From the NCBI RefSeq assembly GCF_963678635.1, contig NC_087063.1, positions 41,182,759 to 41,246,758 of the forward strand: a stretch of DNA of 64,000 nucleotides, in the 5' to 3' direction. The translations under genes were made by a program, and so were the position numbers. This DNA is from Symsagittifera roscoffensis. Taxonomy: Eukaryota; Xenacoelomorpha; Acoela; Convolutidae. This document shows, piece by piece, positions 10,918-22,100 of the stretch (its first letter is position 1; every line of letters begins with the position of its first letter). The notes beneath the pieces were generated by a model. The model ran no database searches, was not told where the DNA came from, and saw nothing but the letters and a program-made list of their open reading frames with translations.

Positions 10918-11173
10918 TATTAAGTTTCGGAGAAATGACCTCTCACTTTATAGAGAAGTCATTTCCCACTTTTTGGTTCAAAATAAGAACATGATTGGAT
11001 ATCGCACAATGTCACGCGATATCGCGCGATGTCATATCACGAGATGTCATATCACGAGATCAGATCTCAATAGGCGGTTAACTTTCCGTATATATAGAAG
11101 TTGATTTACTACTCTTTTATCGCTCTCTAATTAAACTGTTGATTATACCTAGTTTTGCTGCCAACCTGTGAAA
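10918..11173 (+). repeat. 5' LTR of copia-like element
   Basis: Aligns with 13588-13828, sharing AAGTTTCGGAGAAATGACC, the CGCGATATCGCGCGATGTCA region and the end GCTGCCAACCTGTGAAA. The 5' LTR carries a second copy of the GATGTCATATCACGA unit that is single in the 3' LTR, which accounts for its greater length. Confidence 0.88.
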
Positions 11174-11188
11174 GGTTATGGGCCCAGC
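11174..11188 (+). other. Primer-binding site for initiator tRNA-Met half-molecule
   Basis: GGTTATGGGCCCAGC is the exact reverse complement of the conserved anticodon arm of eukaryotic initiator tRNA-Met, and directly abuts the 5' LTR. Confidence 0.82.
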
Positions 11189-11425
11189 TGCTAAAATACG
11201 TGTCACAAGTCAAGATTGACTGACTTTAAAAAAAATTTGAGAGAGTAAGCTGTAAATAGTTGACACAGTTAAATTCACAAAAAACACAACCGAGGGAAAA
11301 GTCACAAAGAAGATAGTGAACTGGCAGATAGAAAACAGAGCAATATAAAGAGTCATTGAGACAGGGCATTGAGACAATTCAGTGATCAGTGAAGTCTGGA
11401 GTCACAACGAAAGCTGAAATAAGCA

Positions 11426-11427
11426 CT

Positions 11428-11459
<32 letters not shown>
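11426..11459 (+). repeat. (GA)n microsatellite
   Basis: Uninterrupted GA dinucleotides within the leader of the copia-like element. Confidence 0.9.
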
Positions 11460-11462
<3 letters not shown>

Positions 11463-11881
11463 GTGATAGATAGAAACTGACAAACTAATCAATTTGATAA
11501 CTCAATTGATGTGGTATTTTATATAAATTTGTAGATAATTATTGTTGCTTGGGGGGATCGTAATCTGTCGCTGCGAGATCTGCACTCGAACCTGATTTAA
11601 AGAATAGCAGTTCCACAAAAAAACACTCGAAAATTTCTATTTTGCTAATATATATTGCTATGTATGAAGTCTGTGAAGTAACCTCAGCTTTGCTAAATCG
11701 CTGATGTGTTATTCAGTACGCTTACCATTAGTTTTTGGATCAGACTTAGGTAATGAGATACATGATTACTTATATTATGCGCTGCGATATGTTTGGTGAT
11801 ATAATATAGACTGAATTTTTGTCGTTGAAAAGTACGTGGAACATAAGGTATTTGTTCAGAGCAATACGGTTAAGGTGAAAA

Positions 11882-12970
11882 ATGTCTAAGTCAGAGAGAA
11901 TAGTGTTTTCAGGAAAAGAAGTTTTTTTGTATTTTGCAGAGCAATTTGAGGCTAGAATTTTTCATATTAAACTGAATAAAGTTATCAATAGAGAAGTAGG
12001 TGAGAAAGATTTTGCACCCATTGTTAGGAATAATGCTACTGTAGAACAGAGAGAGGCATCTTTAAGAAAAGGGAGAGAAATTTTAGAATAAAAAGATTTG
12101 CATAATTGGTATGAGTTGATGCAATGCTTAGACAAAAAATCTGTTTTGTTTTTAAGACCCTATAAAGGCAAGGGAAGAAAGGCTTAGGAAATTTTATGCA
12201 AAAGGTTCAAAAGCGCCGAGAGACCTAGACTGCAGCAATTAGTTTCAGATATAACTTCGATAAGAATAAAAGCTAATGAGAGTGTAGTCGATTATATCAC
12301 TAGAGCTGAAGAGTTGCAGTATAATTTAGATGAAGTAGACGAGGGCTTAAGTGAAAAGATGTTTGTGTCAATCATTCTTAAAGGCCTACCAAAAGAGTTC
12401 AATACGTTTTGTACTTTGGTTAAGTTTAGCAAAGATGATAAGAGTTTGAACGAAATTAAGAAAGACTTGTTAAACTTTGAAAGTGATCATAGGAATGAGA
12501 AGGAGGAGACTGAACCTTCGTTTATTTCTAGAACAAAAACATGTTTTAGGTGCAATAAGACAGGAAACATAGCAGCTCATTGTAGATCTAAGTTAGTGAA
12601 TAAGGTTAACCAGTCATCTAGTGATAGACCTGTGAAATGTTTCAGGTGCTTAGAAATAGGACACAAAGCTAGGGATTGTAAGAAGGAACTTGAGAGAAAA
12701 AGCGTGAGAGAAGACCAGCAGTTGGCTGAAAAAAATGAAACTTATTTTAGCTTTTACAACTCGGCTGAGAGAGTCGACGGTTACCTAATTATAGATTCAG
12801 GCGCAACTTGCAGTTTGATAAAGGATAAGAAATTATTTCCTGAGCTTGACCAGAGTTTTCGCAAAATTGTTGAAAACGCTAACAAAACGGAGTCTAAGGT
12901 TTTTGGTAAAGGAAGATTTGAGTTTTTCGTGAAAGATTCTCAAGGAAATTCGAAAAAAAGTTTCAATGAG
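11882..12970 (+). pseudogene. Copia-type gag with two zinc knuckles and protease motif, interrupted
   Basis: The frame starts MSKSERIVFSGKEVF at 11882 and stops at 12089. Gag homology resumes from about 12230 and is open from the Met at 12314. That part has a copia-type gag segment (VSIILKGLPKEFNTF), two CCHC knuckles (CFRCNKTGNIAAHC and CFRCLEIGHKARDC) and an aspartic protease site (IIDSGATCSLI). The protease C-terminal homology (CFYVPENSENLVSLSKL) lies in a shifted frame at about 12969-13020. Nothing resembling integrase or reverse transcriptase follows before the 3' LTR. Confidence 0.8.
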
Positions 12971-13587
12971 TGATTGTTTCTATGTACCAGAAAACTCAGA
13001 AAATTTAGTGTCCCTCTCAAAACTTACTAGAGGAGGAGCTTAAGTAGTTTTTGTAGAAAAGTCATGTAATGAGCAAGGAAATGGGACTGTTTATCCACTT
13101 AGTGAGCGAGGTAATCTTTTCATTTGGAAAATTACAGGATTTGGAAATCACAAAAAATGAAGTGTTGAAAAAGAGGGAAAACAATTCTTCAGAGTCAGTA
13201 AGACTTATTTTTGCAGAAAAACAGAAGAGAAGAATTTAAGTGAGCAAATTGAGAACTTGATAAAAGACGATGATATAAGGAAAGAAGTTGAGTTGAAAAA
13301 TGAACCTAGAGCCCATCCAAAATCTAAAACGTCATTAGATGAACGAGGTAAGGAGGAGTCGAGAAACTTATGCGAGGTTGAGAAGTTTCAGAGTATGGAC
13401 ATGAAGTTAGGTTCAAAGCTAAGGGAGCGTAAGAAGTCTGAAAGCAGAGCAGGCAAATTGAAACGGATATTTGACTTAGGACAGAAAAAAGTGATATTGC
13501 TCTTAACAAACATTGTAAGGGACATGGTAAAACTGAACCTCCAGACTAGTGTAGGCTATGATTTAGTACTTATTTTGAAAGGAGAAG

Positions 13588-13828
13588 TGTTAAGTTTCGG
13601 AGAAATGACCTCTCACTTTATAGAGAAGTCATTTCCCACTTTTTGGTTCAAAATAAGAACATGATTGGATATCACACAATGTCACGCGATATCGCGCGAT
13701 GTCATATCACGAGATCAGATTTGAACAGGCGGTTAACTTTCCATATTTATGGAAGTTGATTTAAAACTCTTTTATCGCTCTCTAATTAAACTGTTGATTA
13801 TACCTAGTTTTGCTGCCAACCTGTGAAA
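13588..13828 (+). repeat. 3' LTR of copia-like element
   Basis: Starts TGTTAAGTTTCGG after the polypurine run and ends CCTGTGAAA, followed by the ATTTT target duplication. It has several substitutions relative to the 5' LTR, so the insertion is not very recent. Confidence 0.88.
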
Positions 13829-13835
13829 ATTTTTG

Positions 13836-14152
13836 CAGGCGCGGATCTAGGAATTTCTCGAGAGGGAAGGGGCGGATTTTCAAAAAAATTTTGTCGATCG
13901 ATCTATTTTTGTCGGCGAATTTTCAAAAAAAATTTGTCGATCGATCTTTTTTGAAGGCGTTTTTAGGCACTTTTTGGAAAATTTCGACCTAAAAATCACG
14001 TTTTTTTTTCGGCGCGCGCTCCCCCCTCTAAATTAGTATAGATTGACGCCTTAAGAAAAATTTGAAGTTCATTCAACCAAAAATGGATATCTTAAAATAG
14101 TATAAAGGGGACTCTTTGGGTCAGCAGTGGGTCGAATTCCTGAGGGGAGGGT
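13836..14152 (+). mobile_element. hAT-like MITE, copy 3, degraded
   Basis: Begins CAGGCGCGGATCTAGGA, two bases beyond the target duplication of the copia-like element. It retains the CTCGAGAGGG segment, the CGCGCGCTCCCC block and the TTTGGGTCAGCAGTGGGTCGA end region. The right terminus is lost. Its position against the LTR suggests one element inserted at the edge of the other. Confidence 0.65.
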
Positions 14153-14864
14153 GGCTACTGATTATTTGTAATTTGTCATTTTACCAAGTCTGTTTTGGAA
14201 TCATTTTTTTTTCAACTACATGGTTTTAGCTGCTGTTGTACCGGATTTGTCAAACTTTATTGTGCTTTTTTGACGGCCAGAAAAATTCCTGTTCGATAGA
14301 ATCAAATATTATGAAAATGTATGGGTTTATGTTTTTTTTACTTTTTTGAAAGCTTTCGAAAATACTTTTATTTTCGCAAAAATCTTAATTTATTAAAAAA
14401 CTACTCTACTGAATTTTGAAAATAACGTATCAATGGAAAGGCCGCCTACTCTCCTGTACGTCTGCATAATTTTCTGGTCCCTTTTTACTTTACCCTGCTG
14501 TCTACAGCCTTCAGAAAAAGTCTGTAGGCCGAATATTTGACCCATAGTTTTGAGATTATTTTTAGTTTTTCTCATAAAATCTTCCCCTAAGGCTGAGAGT
14601 TTGGGTCAAGGAAAAAATTAAGTTATGGAAAGCTCCACTGCATGAACGCATTGCCCATTTTTTAAACAAAAAACTCTATTTTGACGTTTTTTTTCTTTTT
14701 TGACTTTTAGTTTTTCTTTTTTGACTTCTCGAAATCTACCCGAGAAAATCTGATATTTTAAGTTCAATTCGAAATGCGGTTTGTGAAAATTTTATAAGCA
14801 TGTGAGGTTACGCCCAAATTTTTAATACAAAAATAAATGGCCCTCTGAAAAGTCAAATTTTAAA

Positions 14865-15200
14865 ATTTATGAACGTAGTCAAGACGCTATAGATCTTCCT
14901 GATTTTTTTTTCAGGAAAAAGTCAAATTGTGCATAAAAGTCCCTAATAACTACAGATGTACATTCAAACCTGTTAACGCAGTTATGAATGCTGGTAGGTA
15001 TACATGCACTTTTTGAGTTAAATTGAAGTTCATCTGCTTGAAGTGACGTAAAATGCACTCTCCTAATACACACGTGGAATTGGCGCAAAAAAACGTGAAC
15101 GATTTTTAGTTTCAAAGGTGGAATTTAACTTTTAGATTTCATTCGGAATAAAATTTTTTACGTATTGATCCAGTTTTCGCAAGTTGAAGTAATACTATCA
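14865..15200 (+). repeat. Dispersed repeat, diverged copy C
   Basis: GAACGTAGTCAAGACGCTAT through TACAGATGTACATTCA resembles 5592-5690 (GAACGTAGTGAAGACTCTTAT ... ACAGAAGTACATTCA). The following TGCACTTTTTGAGTTAAATT resembles the start of the 6355-6645 segment. Confidence 0.4.
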
Positions 15201-15769
15201 AAAAACCTTTTTTTAGAAACATTTCAATTTTCTCAGAAACTACCCTATCAAATATGAGATGAAATTTTCAATCGAAAGTAGCAACTTTTTCTTAAATGTT
15301 TTATGTACTTGTGAAGACTGCTTTTTCTCAAAAACTTTCACTCTTACTTATTTTAGTAGAGAAACAACAGGTTTTAGGCCAACTCCAACTTTTGAAAGTA
15401 CCCATTTCATCTCGTAACAAAATAAAAGGTTCCAAAAAGATAAGTTTTCTATCTCGAGCTTAAGTTTGGCCGCATACTTTTCTTTTATCGAGACATACGA
15501 AATTTTTGGTTCACCTAATTTTTTTTTACTCTTCTCATTTAGTTTAGTAAGAGGCACAACTAAGGTTTTGGGCAAAGTTCATTTTTTGATATAACCTATT
15601 TCATCCCGCATCAGTATAACAAATTTCAAAATTATCAAGCAGCTACCTCCAGCTTAGCTGGGCCTCTAGCCATCGAGACATACGAACATTTTGCTTCACC
15701 TAGATTTTCAATAATATTCATTTTCGACTTTCATTTCGACTTTTCTTTTTTGCTCATTTTGTGTTGTAG

Positions 15770-15805
15770 CGCAAGTGGTGCGAAGCTCCGCTTCGTCTCT
15801 TTGTA
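15770..15805 (+). repeat. SINE-tail-like hairpin
   Basis: GCGCAAGTGGTGCGAAGCTC followed by CGCTTCGTCTCTTTGT matches the stretches at 1376-1418 and 6337-6352. Confidence 0.35.
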
Positions 15806-16998
15806 AAATTTGAAACTCGCAACCCTATCTTTGGGTGCTGTCAGTGTACATTTGGAGGTGGAGTATCTGGCTTCTAGATATTACAGCTCAAATCTTAATG
15901 GTTTCCGAGATATGGCGTTGTTTATCATTTTTTCAAGGCTTTTCATCAACAAACATAAAGACTAATAAGACCTCAAATTCTCCACAATATGACTGTCCTT
16001 GTTTAATTTACCATTAAAAATTAATTATTTTTTTCAGAAAATTTTCAGTAAACTAAAATGTTTTTTCAATAAGTATTTTATCGATAGTTGAACTAGTCCA
16101 GTTGTGTGCTGTCTGCCTTTTTAGGGTCCTATTTTTGGGTTTGAAATTTGAAAATCTGATGAAACTTGGTAAGTTATGGATATAGAAATTTTGGTGAAAA
16201 ATAAGCTAAACATTGATGTTATACATAAATCAGCTAATGAAATAGAAAATCCTGCTGGATGGGCCGAGTTTGATTTTTTTTACTTTTGCATCAGAAATTG
16301 TTTTTTTTTTCGTATAAATTTTCAGAAGTTTTTTTCAAGTCGACTAACCTATTTGACGCATAGAATGTGCGCGTCATGCGCAAATATTTTTGAAATTTAG
16401 AGTGCTTTAACATGATGTATTTTTTCTTCGAGTTTCGAAATTTTCAAAGTAGCCATTTACACGACTTTTGTATTGATTCGAGTATATTGAAACATTTTCA
16501 ATTTTTTGTTGCCTCTATCTGATTTATTTGCTCAATACAATGAAATGTTTGCTTGATTTTTTTCTAGACAACACTGTGTTAAAATAAAAATAAAATGGGA
16601 GATTTTGCAAAAACCAGAAAATTCACATGAAATTTTGCTCATGACATATATATTTGTTCACTGACAAGCTAATAGCATCAAAGTCATTGAGATCAAGAAA
16701 TTTTTTTTAAAAAAGCAAGTAAAACTCGACAAATGACATAATTTTCCTCATATGCTATAAAACTACTCGGGTTGCAGTCCCACGGATAATTATAGCTTTT
16801 TTCTGAAGTATCCCAGTGATCGATTTTTCCAGCGTTGTTTCATGTATAATTCGTTGCTTGCATAGCTTAACTTGTGGTATTTCAGAGCTTATTCAGAAAT
16901 GATTCGGGCGAAAATCAGCGCTAAAACTAAAGAAGTTTTAACTCATTCTGGTAGCTTTCAAATGAGAGTGTGAGTTGATGAGCCCTTTAACTTTGTGA

Positions 16999-17074
16999 AT
17001 ATAAGAGGCTTGCTGGCGCAGAGGTAGCATGCATGTCTGCCAAGCTGATGGTTGCTGGATTGAACCGCGGTAGT
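16999..17074 (+). repeat. tRNA-like sequence, probably SINE-derived or a tRNA relic
   Basis: GCTGGCGCAGAGGTAGCA resembles an A box, TGCCAA sits where an anticodon loop would be (Gly GCC-like), and TGGATTGAACC resembles a B box with the canonical TTC changed. Arm pairing is poor, so a working tRNA gene is unlikely. Confidence 0.35.
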
Positions 17075-17271
17075 TCACTATTTTGCTCAATTTTATAGAA
17101 TTTTTTTGCTGTTTCATCGCTGAAATTTAGCCAAATTAACGATAATATATCGATAAAATTTGCCATTATGGCAATGATTGTTGATAGTTCATCGATGGCG
17201 ATCGTTGTTTTTGTTACCATTACTGATAGTTAATTTTCAATGTGAGCTCAACCCGCGTAATTTAAAGGTAG

Positions 17272-17550
17272 GATAATCACTGCTGGAAAAATTGCTAGAA
17301 AAAAAAAACGGAACTTAGCTTGTTTAACGAAAAAAAAATAGATTAATTGTTTGAAATGTTTTAATTTTCGATCTTTTTCAATCGAATAAAATAACATCAA
17401 TTTTTCTTAGCACTTCTTGGAATAATCACTGCTGGAAAAACTGCTAGAAAAAGCGGAACTATGCTAGTTTTAAAAAAGTAGATTAATTTTTTGAAAAGTT
17501 TATTTTTCAATCTTTTTCAATCAAATAAGATAACATCAAAGCTTCTTAGT
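17272..17550 (+). repeat. Two-copy tandem duplication (period about 149)
   Basis: ATAATCACTGCTGGAAAAA, TTGCTAGAAAAA, TAGATTAATT, TCTTTTTCAATC and ATAACATCAA occur in the same order in both halves, with substitutions and small indels. Confidence 0.7.
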
Positions 17551-18188
17551 TAAGCCGAGATTCTTATGATTGGTGCGGGGGAAAGTTCAACAGTGCCGAA
17601 TTACATCAAAGCCGAAACTGAAAATGCGTTCAACAGTACCGAACACTGCTGATAATTGGAAGTTTTGAGTTTTGTGATTTGTTGGCAATTTGGCGTGAAT
17701 GCTGTTTTTGCAGCAAAACCGAGAAGTCAAGTTGACAATTGGCAGAGTTAAATGTTTGTCAGAAAACTTCATGACGTCGCGCGGAGGATAGCTTGTTTGT
17801 TAAACAAGCGGCATCATTTAAAAGGACCATGTGTGTTTTCATTTTCCGACCATTTTAATTGATTTACTTGTCAGTGAATTGGGATGAGTAAAAACAGTTT
17901 TAAAATTAGTTTCGGAACTGTTGAACAGCATTATATTTTTCAGCACCGTTATACTGCTCCGATTGATACTGAAAACATATAAGCCTAAGTTGAGTAATCC
18001 TGTTAAAACTTATTTTTAATTAAAACTCACGCCTCTCCGTTTTGAAATGTGTTTAGACTTGTCCTTTTTGGAAGAAAAAAACTTGACTGTCAAAATTTGT
18101 TTATAAATAAAGGTAAGCTAAGTAGCTTGCGTATATTTAGAACCTGAAACACAGATTATAGAATATCTAGGTTTTTTAGTAAAAGTCA

Positions 18189-18194
18189 TTTAAT
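18189..18194 (-). terminator. Candidate polyadenylation signal of the dehydratase gene
   Basis: ATTAAA on the minus strand, about 12 bases beyond the TAA stop. Confidence 0.35.
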
Positions 18195-18206
18195 TTTTCT
18201 CATCCA

Positions 18207-19119
18207 TTAAATTGGACAATCGGTAACGCAGCCTTTGGAAGCACTTTGAACGACCTTCGCAAACTTCCTCAAAGAGCCATGTTTACACTTCAAAGGGGGC
18301 TTGATCCAGTGTTCCCTTCTGTTTTCCATCTCTTCTTCTGAAATATGCACTTGAAGAGAAAGGTTGTCAATGTCAATGGTGATGACATCATGGTTTTGTA
18401 CCAAAGCTATTGGACCCCCGTTGAAGCCTTCTGGGCTCACGTGACCTATGATGAATCCATGTGAAGCTCCACTGAACCTTCCGTCGGTGACCAGGGCACA
18501 ATGTTGGCTCAAGTTTGCACCCACTAAAGCGCCAGTCGGGTAGAGCATTTCAGGCATCCCGTTTTTGGGACCCTCGAATCGGATGACAACAACCATTCCT
18601 TTCTTGATCTGCTGATGCTTGAAACTTTCAAGCATTTCTTTCTCGCTGTCGAAAACAATTGCCGGTCCTTTGAAAAAGTGTCCTTCTTTTCCGCTAATTT
18701 TCGCAACTGAGCCTTCTGGAGCTAAATTGCCATGCAGTAATTTCAAATTGGATGTTGCTTTTTTAGGCGTTTTGCAGCTGAAAATCACATCTTGTTTCAA
18801 ATCTTCCAAACTTGGCGTGTTTGCCAAGTTTTCTGATAAAGTAGTTCCTGTAACTGTCAAGCAATCCCCATTGAGGTAGCCGTTATCCAGCAAATGCTTC
18901 AAAAAGATAGAAGTTCCCCCGACATTATGCAAATCGGGCATGAAATATTTTCCACTGGGCTTAAGATTGCCAATATAAGGAACTCGATCACTGATTGGCT
19001 GGAAATCCTTTATGTCTAATCGGATATTGGCTGTGTGAGCTATAGCCAATATGTGCAGAACGGCATTGGTGGATCCACCAATGGCGCAAACTGCAGTAAT
19101 CGCATTTTCCAGAGACTTT
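18207..19119 (-). CDS. ILV3: Dehydratase exon 5 (C-terminal half)
   Basis: The acceptor TTTTCTTTTCAG completes an Arg codon and reads [20 protein letters not shown]. The exon encodes the rest of the enzyme, including [13 protein letters not shown], the [13 protein letters not shown] segment, [16 protein letters not shown] and [18 protein letters not shown], and ends in a TAA after TDCPI. The uninterrupted 304-residue frame with all family blocks argues against decay. Confidence 0.92.
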
Positions 19120-22100
19120 CTGAAAAGAAAATAATACAATACTTATTGAATTGTTTCAGGCTATAATTATTATTGAAAAATTATTGCACAGTTTACCACT
19201 TAACTGCAACTTAATTAAATATGCAATTGAAAACCACTTCCAAATTTAATTCATTATGGAATTAAGTCTAAAAAACAAGAGTTCAATCGAAAATTACATT
19301 GGCTCTTTTGCTTAAAATTTAATCTTTAATGAGAAAAAATCTCTAGTTTGATAGCTTGAAAACTTGGGAAACATCAAACTATTCTTTTTTAATTGCATAT
19401 CTGGGTATTTTTTTCTAATATTTAGCAAACCCGTTTAACCCATTTAAAAAAAACAATGACAAAAATGAGAATATTGCACCAGACATATTCTGACTTTTGC
19501 CCATAAATTAACTCAACTCTTAGAAACACACGGTTATCAACGCGTGAACCTACCCAGAAAACTGAATCAACTGTTAACCTGGTTATTATATCGAGGGGCT
19601 TAATGTTTCTAACTAGAAGTCTCTTCATAACGGCGCCAATTTTCAAACACTCTTTCTCCTTCTCTTCGTGCAGAGCAGGTGTGGAGGAACTGTTGGGGAG
19701 ACTCATGCCCATAGCTTCTATGGCCACTGCCATCGTGTTCGCAGTGTACAGCCCTGGACATGATCCGGAACAGTCGGAGGAGATCTTGTTGATCTCGATT
19801 CGCTCCTCGTTTGTGATCAGTCCGGCTATCATCTGGCCGTACAGCTCAGATGTTTGCCCGACGTCGTAGATCTTACCTGGAAAAAGTAGCCAAAGTCAAA
19901 ACCAAAGTTTTATCCCAACAAATTGTAGGCTGAAATTTAATTTAACTTCCATGAAGAAAATCGAGCATGCAGTAACCAAGTTTGGCTATGGGAACTTAAT
20001 CTGCTTCTGCTTCGTTTCTCAAATTATGGTCTGAAAGTGTGCTGCCGTTAAGTATTTTAAAAATCCAAAGAAGACCTGCAAAAACTAGACTATGTATGCA
20101 GCTGTTTTCCCACTGTAAGCTTTTGTTTTACAGAAAAGGAGGGCTTTTTTCTGATCAAGCCCATGCACTTTGCAGTAGTACAATTATTTTGGATCTGCAA
20201 TCATTTTTTATTTAAAAAGTAATTCATTTTTTCTAGACTTTTCACTACAGTGATAATTCTCAGACTAACTGAAGGGAGAGTTGCAATTCAGTTCAATGAT
20301 TTTGTCAAACTGGTCAATTATTCATTCTAGTCCCTTTCAAAAGTTTTAAACAGAACTAAGATTGTGCCTAACTGAATAAAGTATTTGAAACGTGTTTTGA
20401 CTCTGAAATTGACTCTGGCTAATTACAGAAAAAGTGTGTTTTTGGCGTTTTTAGTGAGTTTAAAACTAAGTTTAAGAGAGAAAATCAAGTTCCTCTTGCT
20501 GAGAAAAAAGTCTGCAAAAAAATGTATACGATAAAAAGCTCTCAAATTGCAGACCAAATTTAGACGCAATTTGAAAAACCCAAGGAACTCTTAGTGTAGT
20601 TTCAACTTTATGGCGTACTTTGAACGAGTTCTTATGAAAATATCAATTTCTTTTTTATGCCAATACAAAAAAAATGGCATCATATAAAACTTCAGTCAGC
20701 TAATAAAGCCAATAGAGTACAACCAAAGAAACTACAAAAATAGCCAATAATTGAGCTGTTAATTGTAAACAATTAAGGTCACCTTTCTTTCAACTTGACT
20801 TTTGACATTACAGCCAAGCTGACTCACTCGTTTCTCTCAACTTTTCAAAAACAGCATGACTTACAAGGAAATGACAAACTTTCAGGTAAAATAATGTTTC
20901 AATTTATACGAAAACTCGGGATTAATATCAACTTTTCTGAATAACCCCCTTATTAACAGTTCCCCTTTTTCTAACGTTCGCCTTTTAGTATTCCCCGTAC
21001 CATGTAATATAATATCCCTATTTATGATATTATATTTACCTTAGTTTTATCCCTGATTTACTATTGTATTATTTTTCATGTACTTACTCAACTGATGCCC
21101 AACTGCATGGAACTCCTTTGACTCAACCCTTAAAACTACCCTTACTAACAATTGGTGTACTACTCTCCTCAGGTAATTTACCCAATTATTATATTGGCGC
21201 CCCGAAAAAGTTTTGATTAGCTCGTTACACTGTGTTTTTTTTATTCCCCCACAACCAAAAATTTATGGTTAGTTACTGTTTTTCCTCCCCAGTTTTTACG
21301 TCTGCGGTTTATTATATCTTGTTATAATACTTCCCCATTACAATATTATTTCATTTATTTACAGTTAATCGCAGTTTATTTGATTTACATTTTAAAAAAA
21401 AAAAGATCAATTATTGCTCTTGATTTCTAACCCATGTAAACTTTAAACGTTTCAATTGTTCATAGCTTCATTTACTTTGAATAATGTATTAAGTTATTTT
21501 CATCAATTTTCCCCTTTCAATTCGTTTTTTGTTGCTTTGCTATTCCGAGTCTTTTGTGACTCATTTATGAAAAAACTTCAGTTTTCCGACTCATTTTTCA
21601 TTCCGTTCAGAGTCTTTATTGCCTTTTGCGTTCCTTTCCGAGTCTTTTCTGACTCAATGTTTCATTCCTTTCCGAGTCTTTCTCGACCCATTTGTTGTTC
21701 GTTTCCGAGTCTTTCCCTACTCATTCATTCATTCCTTCCGAGTCTTATCTGACGCCTTGTATATTCCTTCCGAGCCTTTCTTGGCCCTTTGCTTCCTTCA
21801 TTGCTTCCTTCCTTCAAGTGTTTTCTGACACTTTTGCTTTCTTATTGCCCGACTCCTTGGTTACCTGATTCGAGTTCTTTTTGGACTCTCAATTTTCGTC
21901 ATTGTTCTTCGACATGACATTTGTTTGAGCTTTATCTGAGCTCACTTATTCCGCTTGCTTCGAGCCTCACTGGGTTCGTGGCTACATTCGAGCTTCGTCT
22001 TAGCTCACCTTATTTTCTGCTTTGAGCCTCTCGGTTCTTGGCTACTTCCTGTCGAGCTTTACCTGAGCTCATTTCCTCTGCTGATTCGAGCCTCACTGGG

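Larger units (their letters stand above)
10913..13833 (+). mobile_element. Copia-like LTR element reduced to gag-protease
   Basis: Two LTRs (10918-11173 and 13588-13828) flank a 2.4-kb interior, and the insertion is bracketed by the 5-bp duplication ATTTT (10913-10917 and 13829-13833). Immediately after the 5' LTR is GGTTATGGGCCCAGC, complementary to the anticodon arm of initiator tRNA-Met. This is the half-tRNA primer site known from Drosophila copia. A purine run (GAAAGGAGAAG) precedes the 3' LTR. The interior holds gag, two zinc knuckles and a protease motif but no integrase, reverse transcriptase or RNase H. It is therefore non-autonomous and, with stops in gag, decayed. Confidence 0.88.
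14153..18188. other. AT-rich intergenic DNA between the copia-like element and the dehydratase
   Basis: No protein-coding gene is supported. Only the repeats listed separately are visible: a third dispersed repeat copy at 14865-15200, a SINE-tail hairpin at 15770-15805, a tRNA-like segment at 16999-17074 and a local tandem duplication at 17272-17550. Confidence 0.5.
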
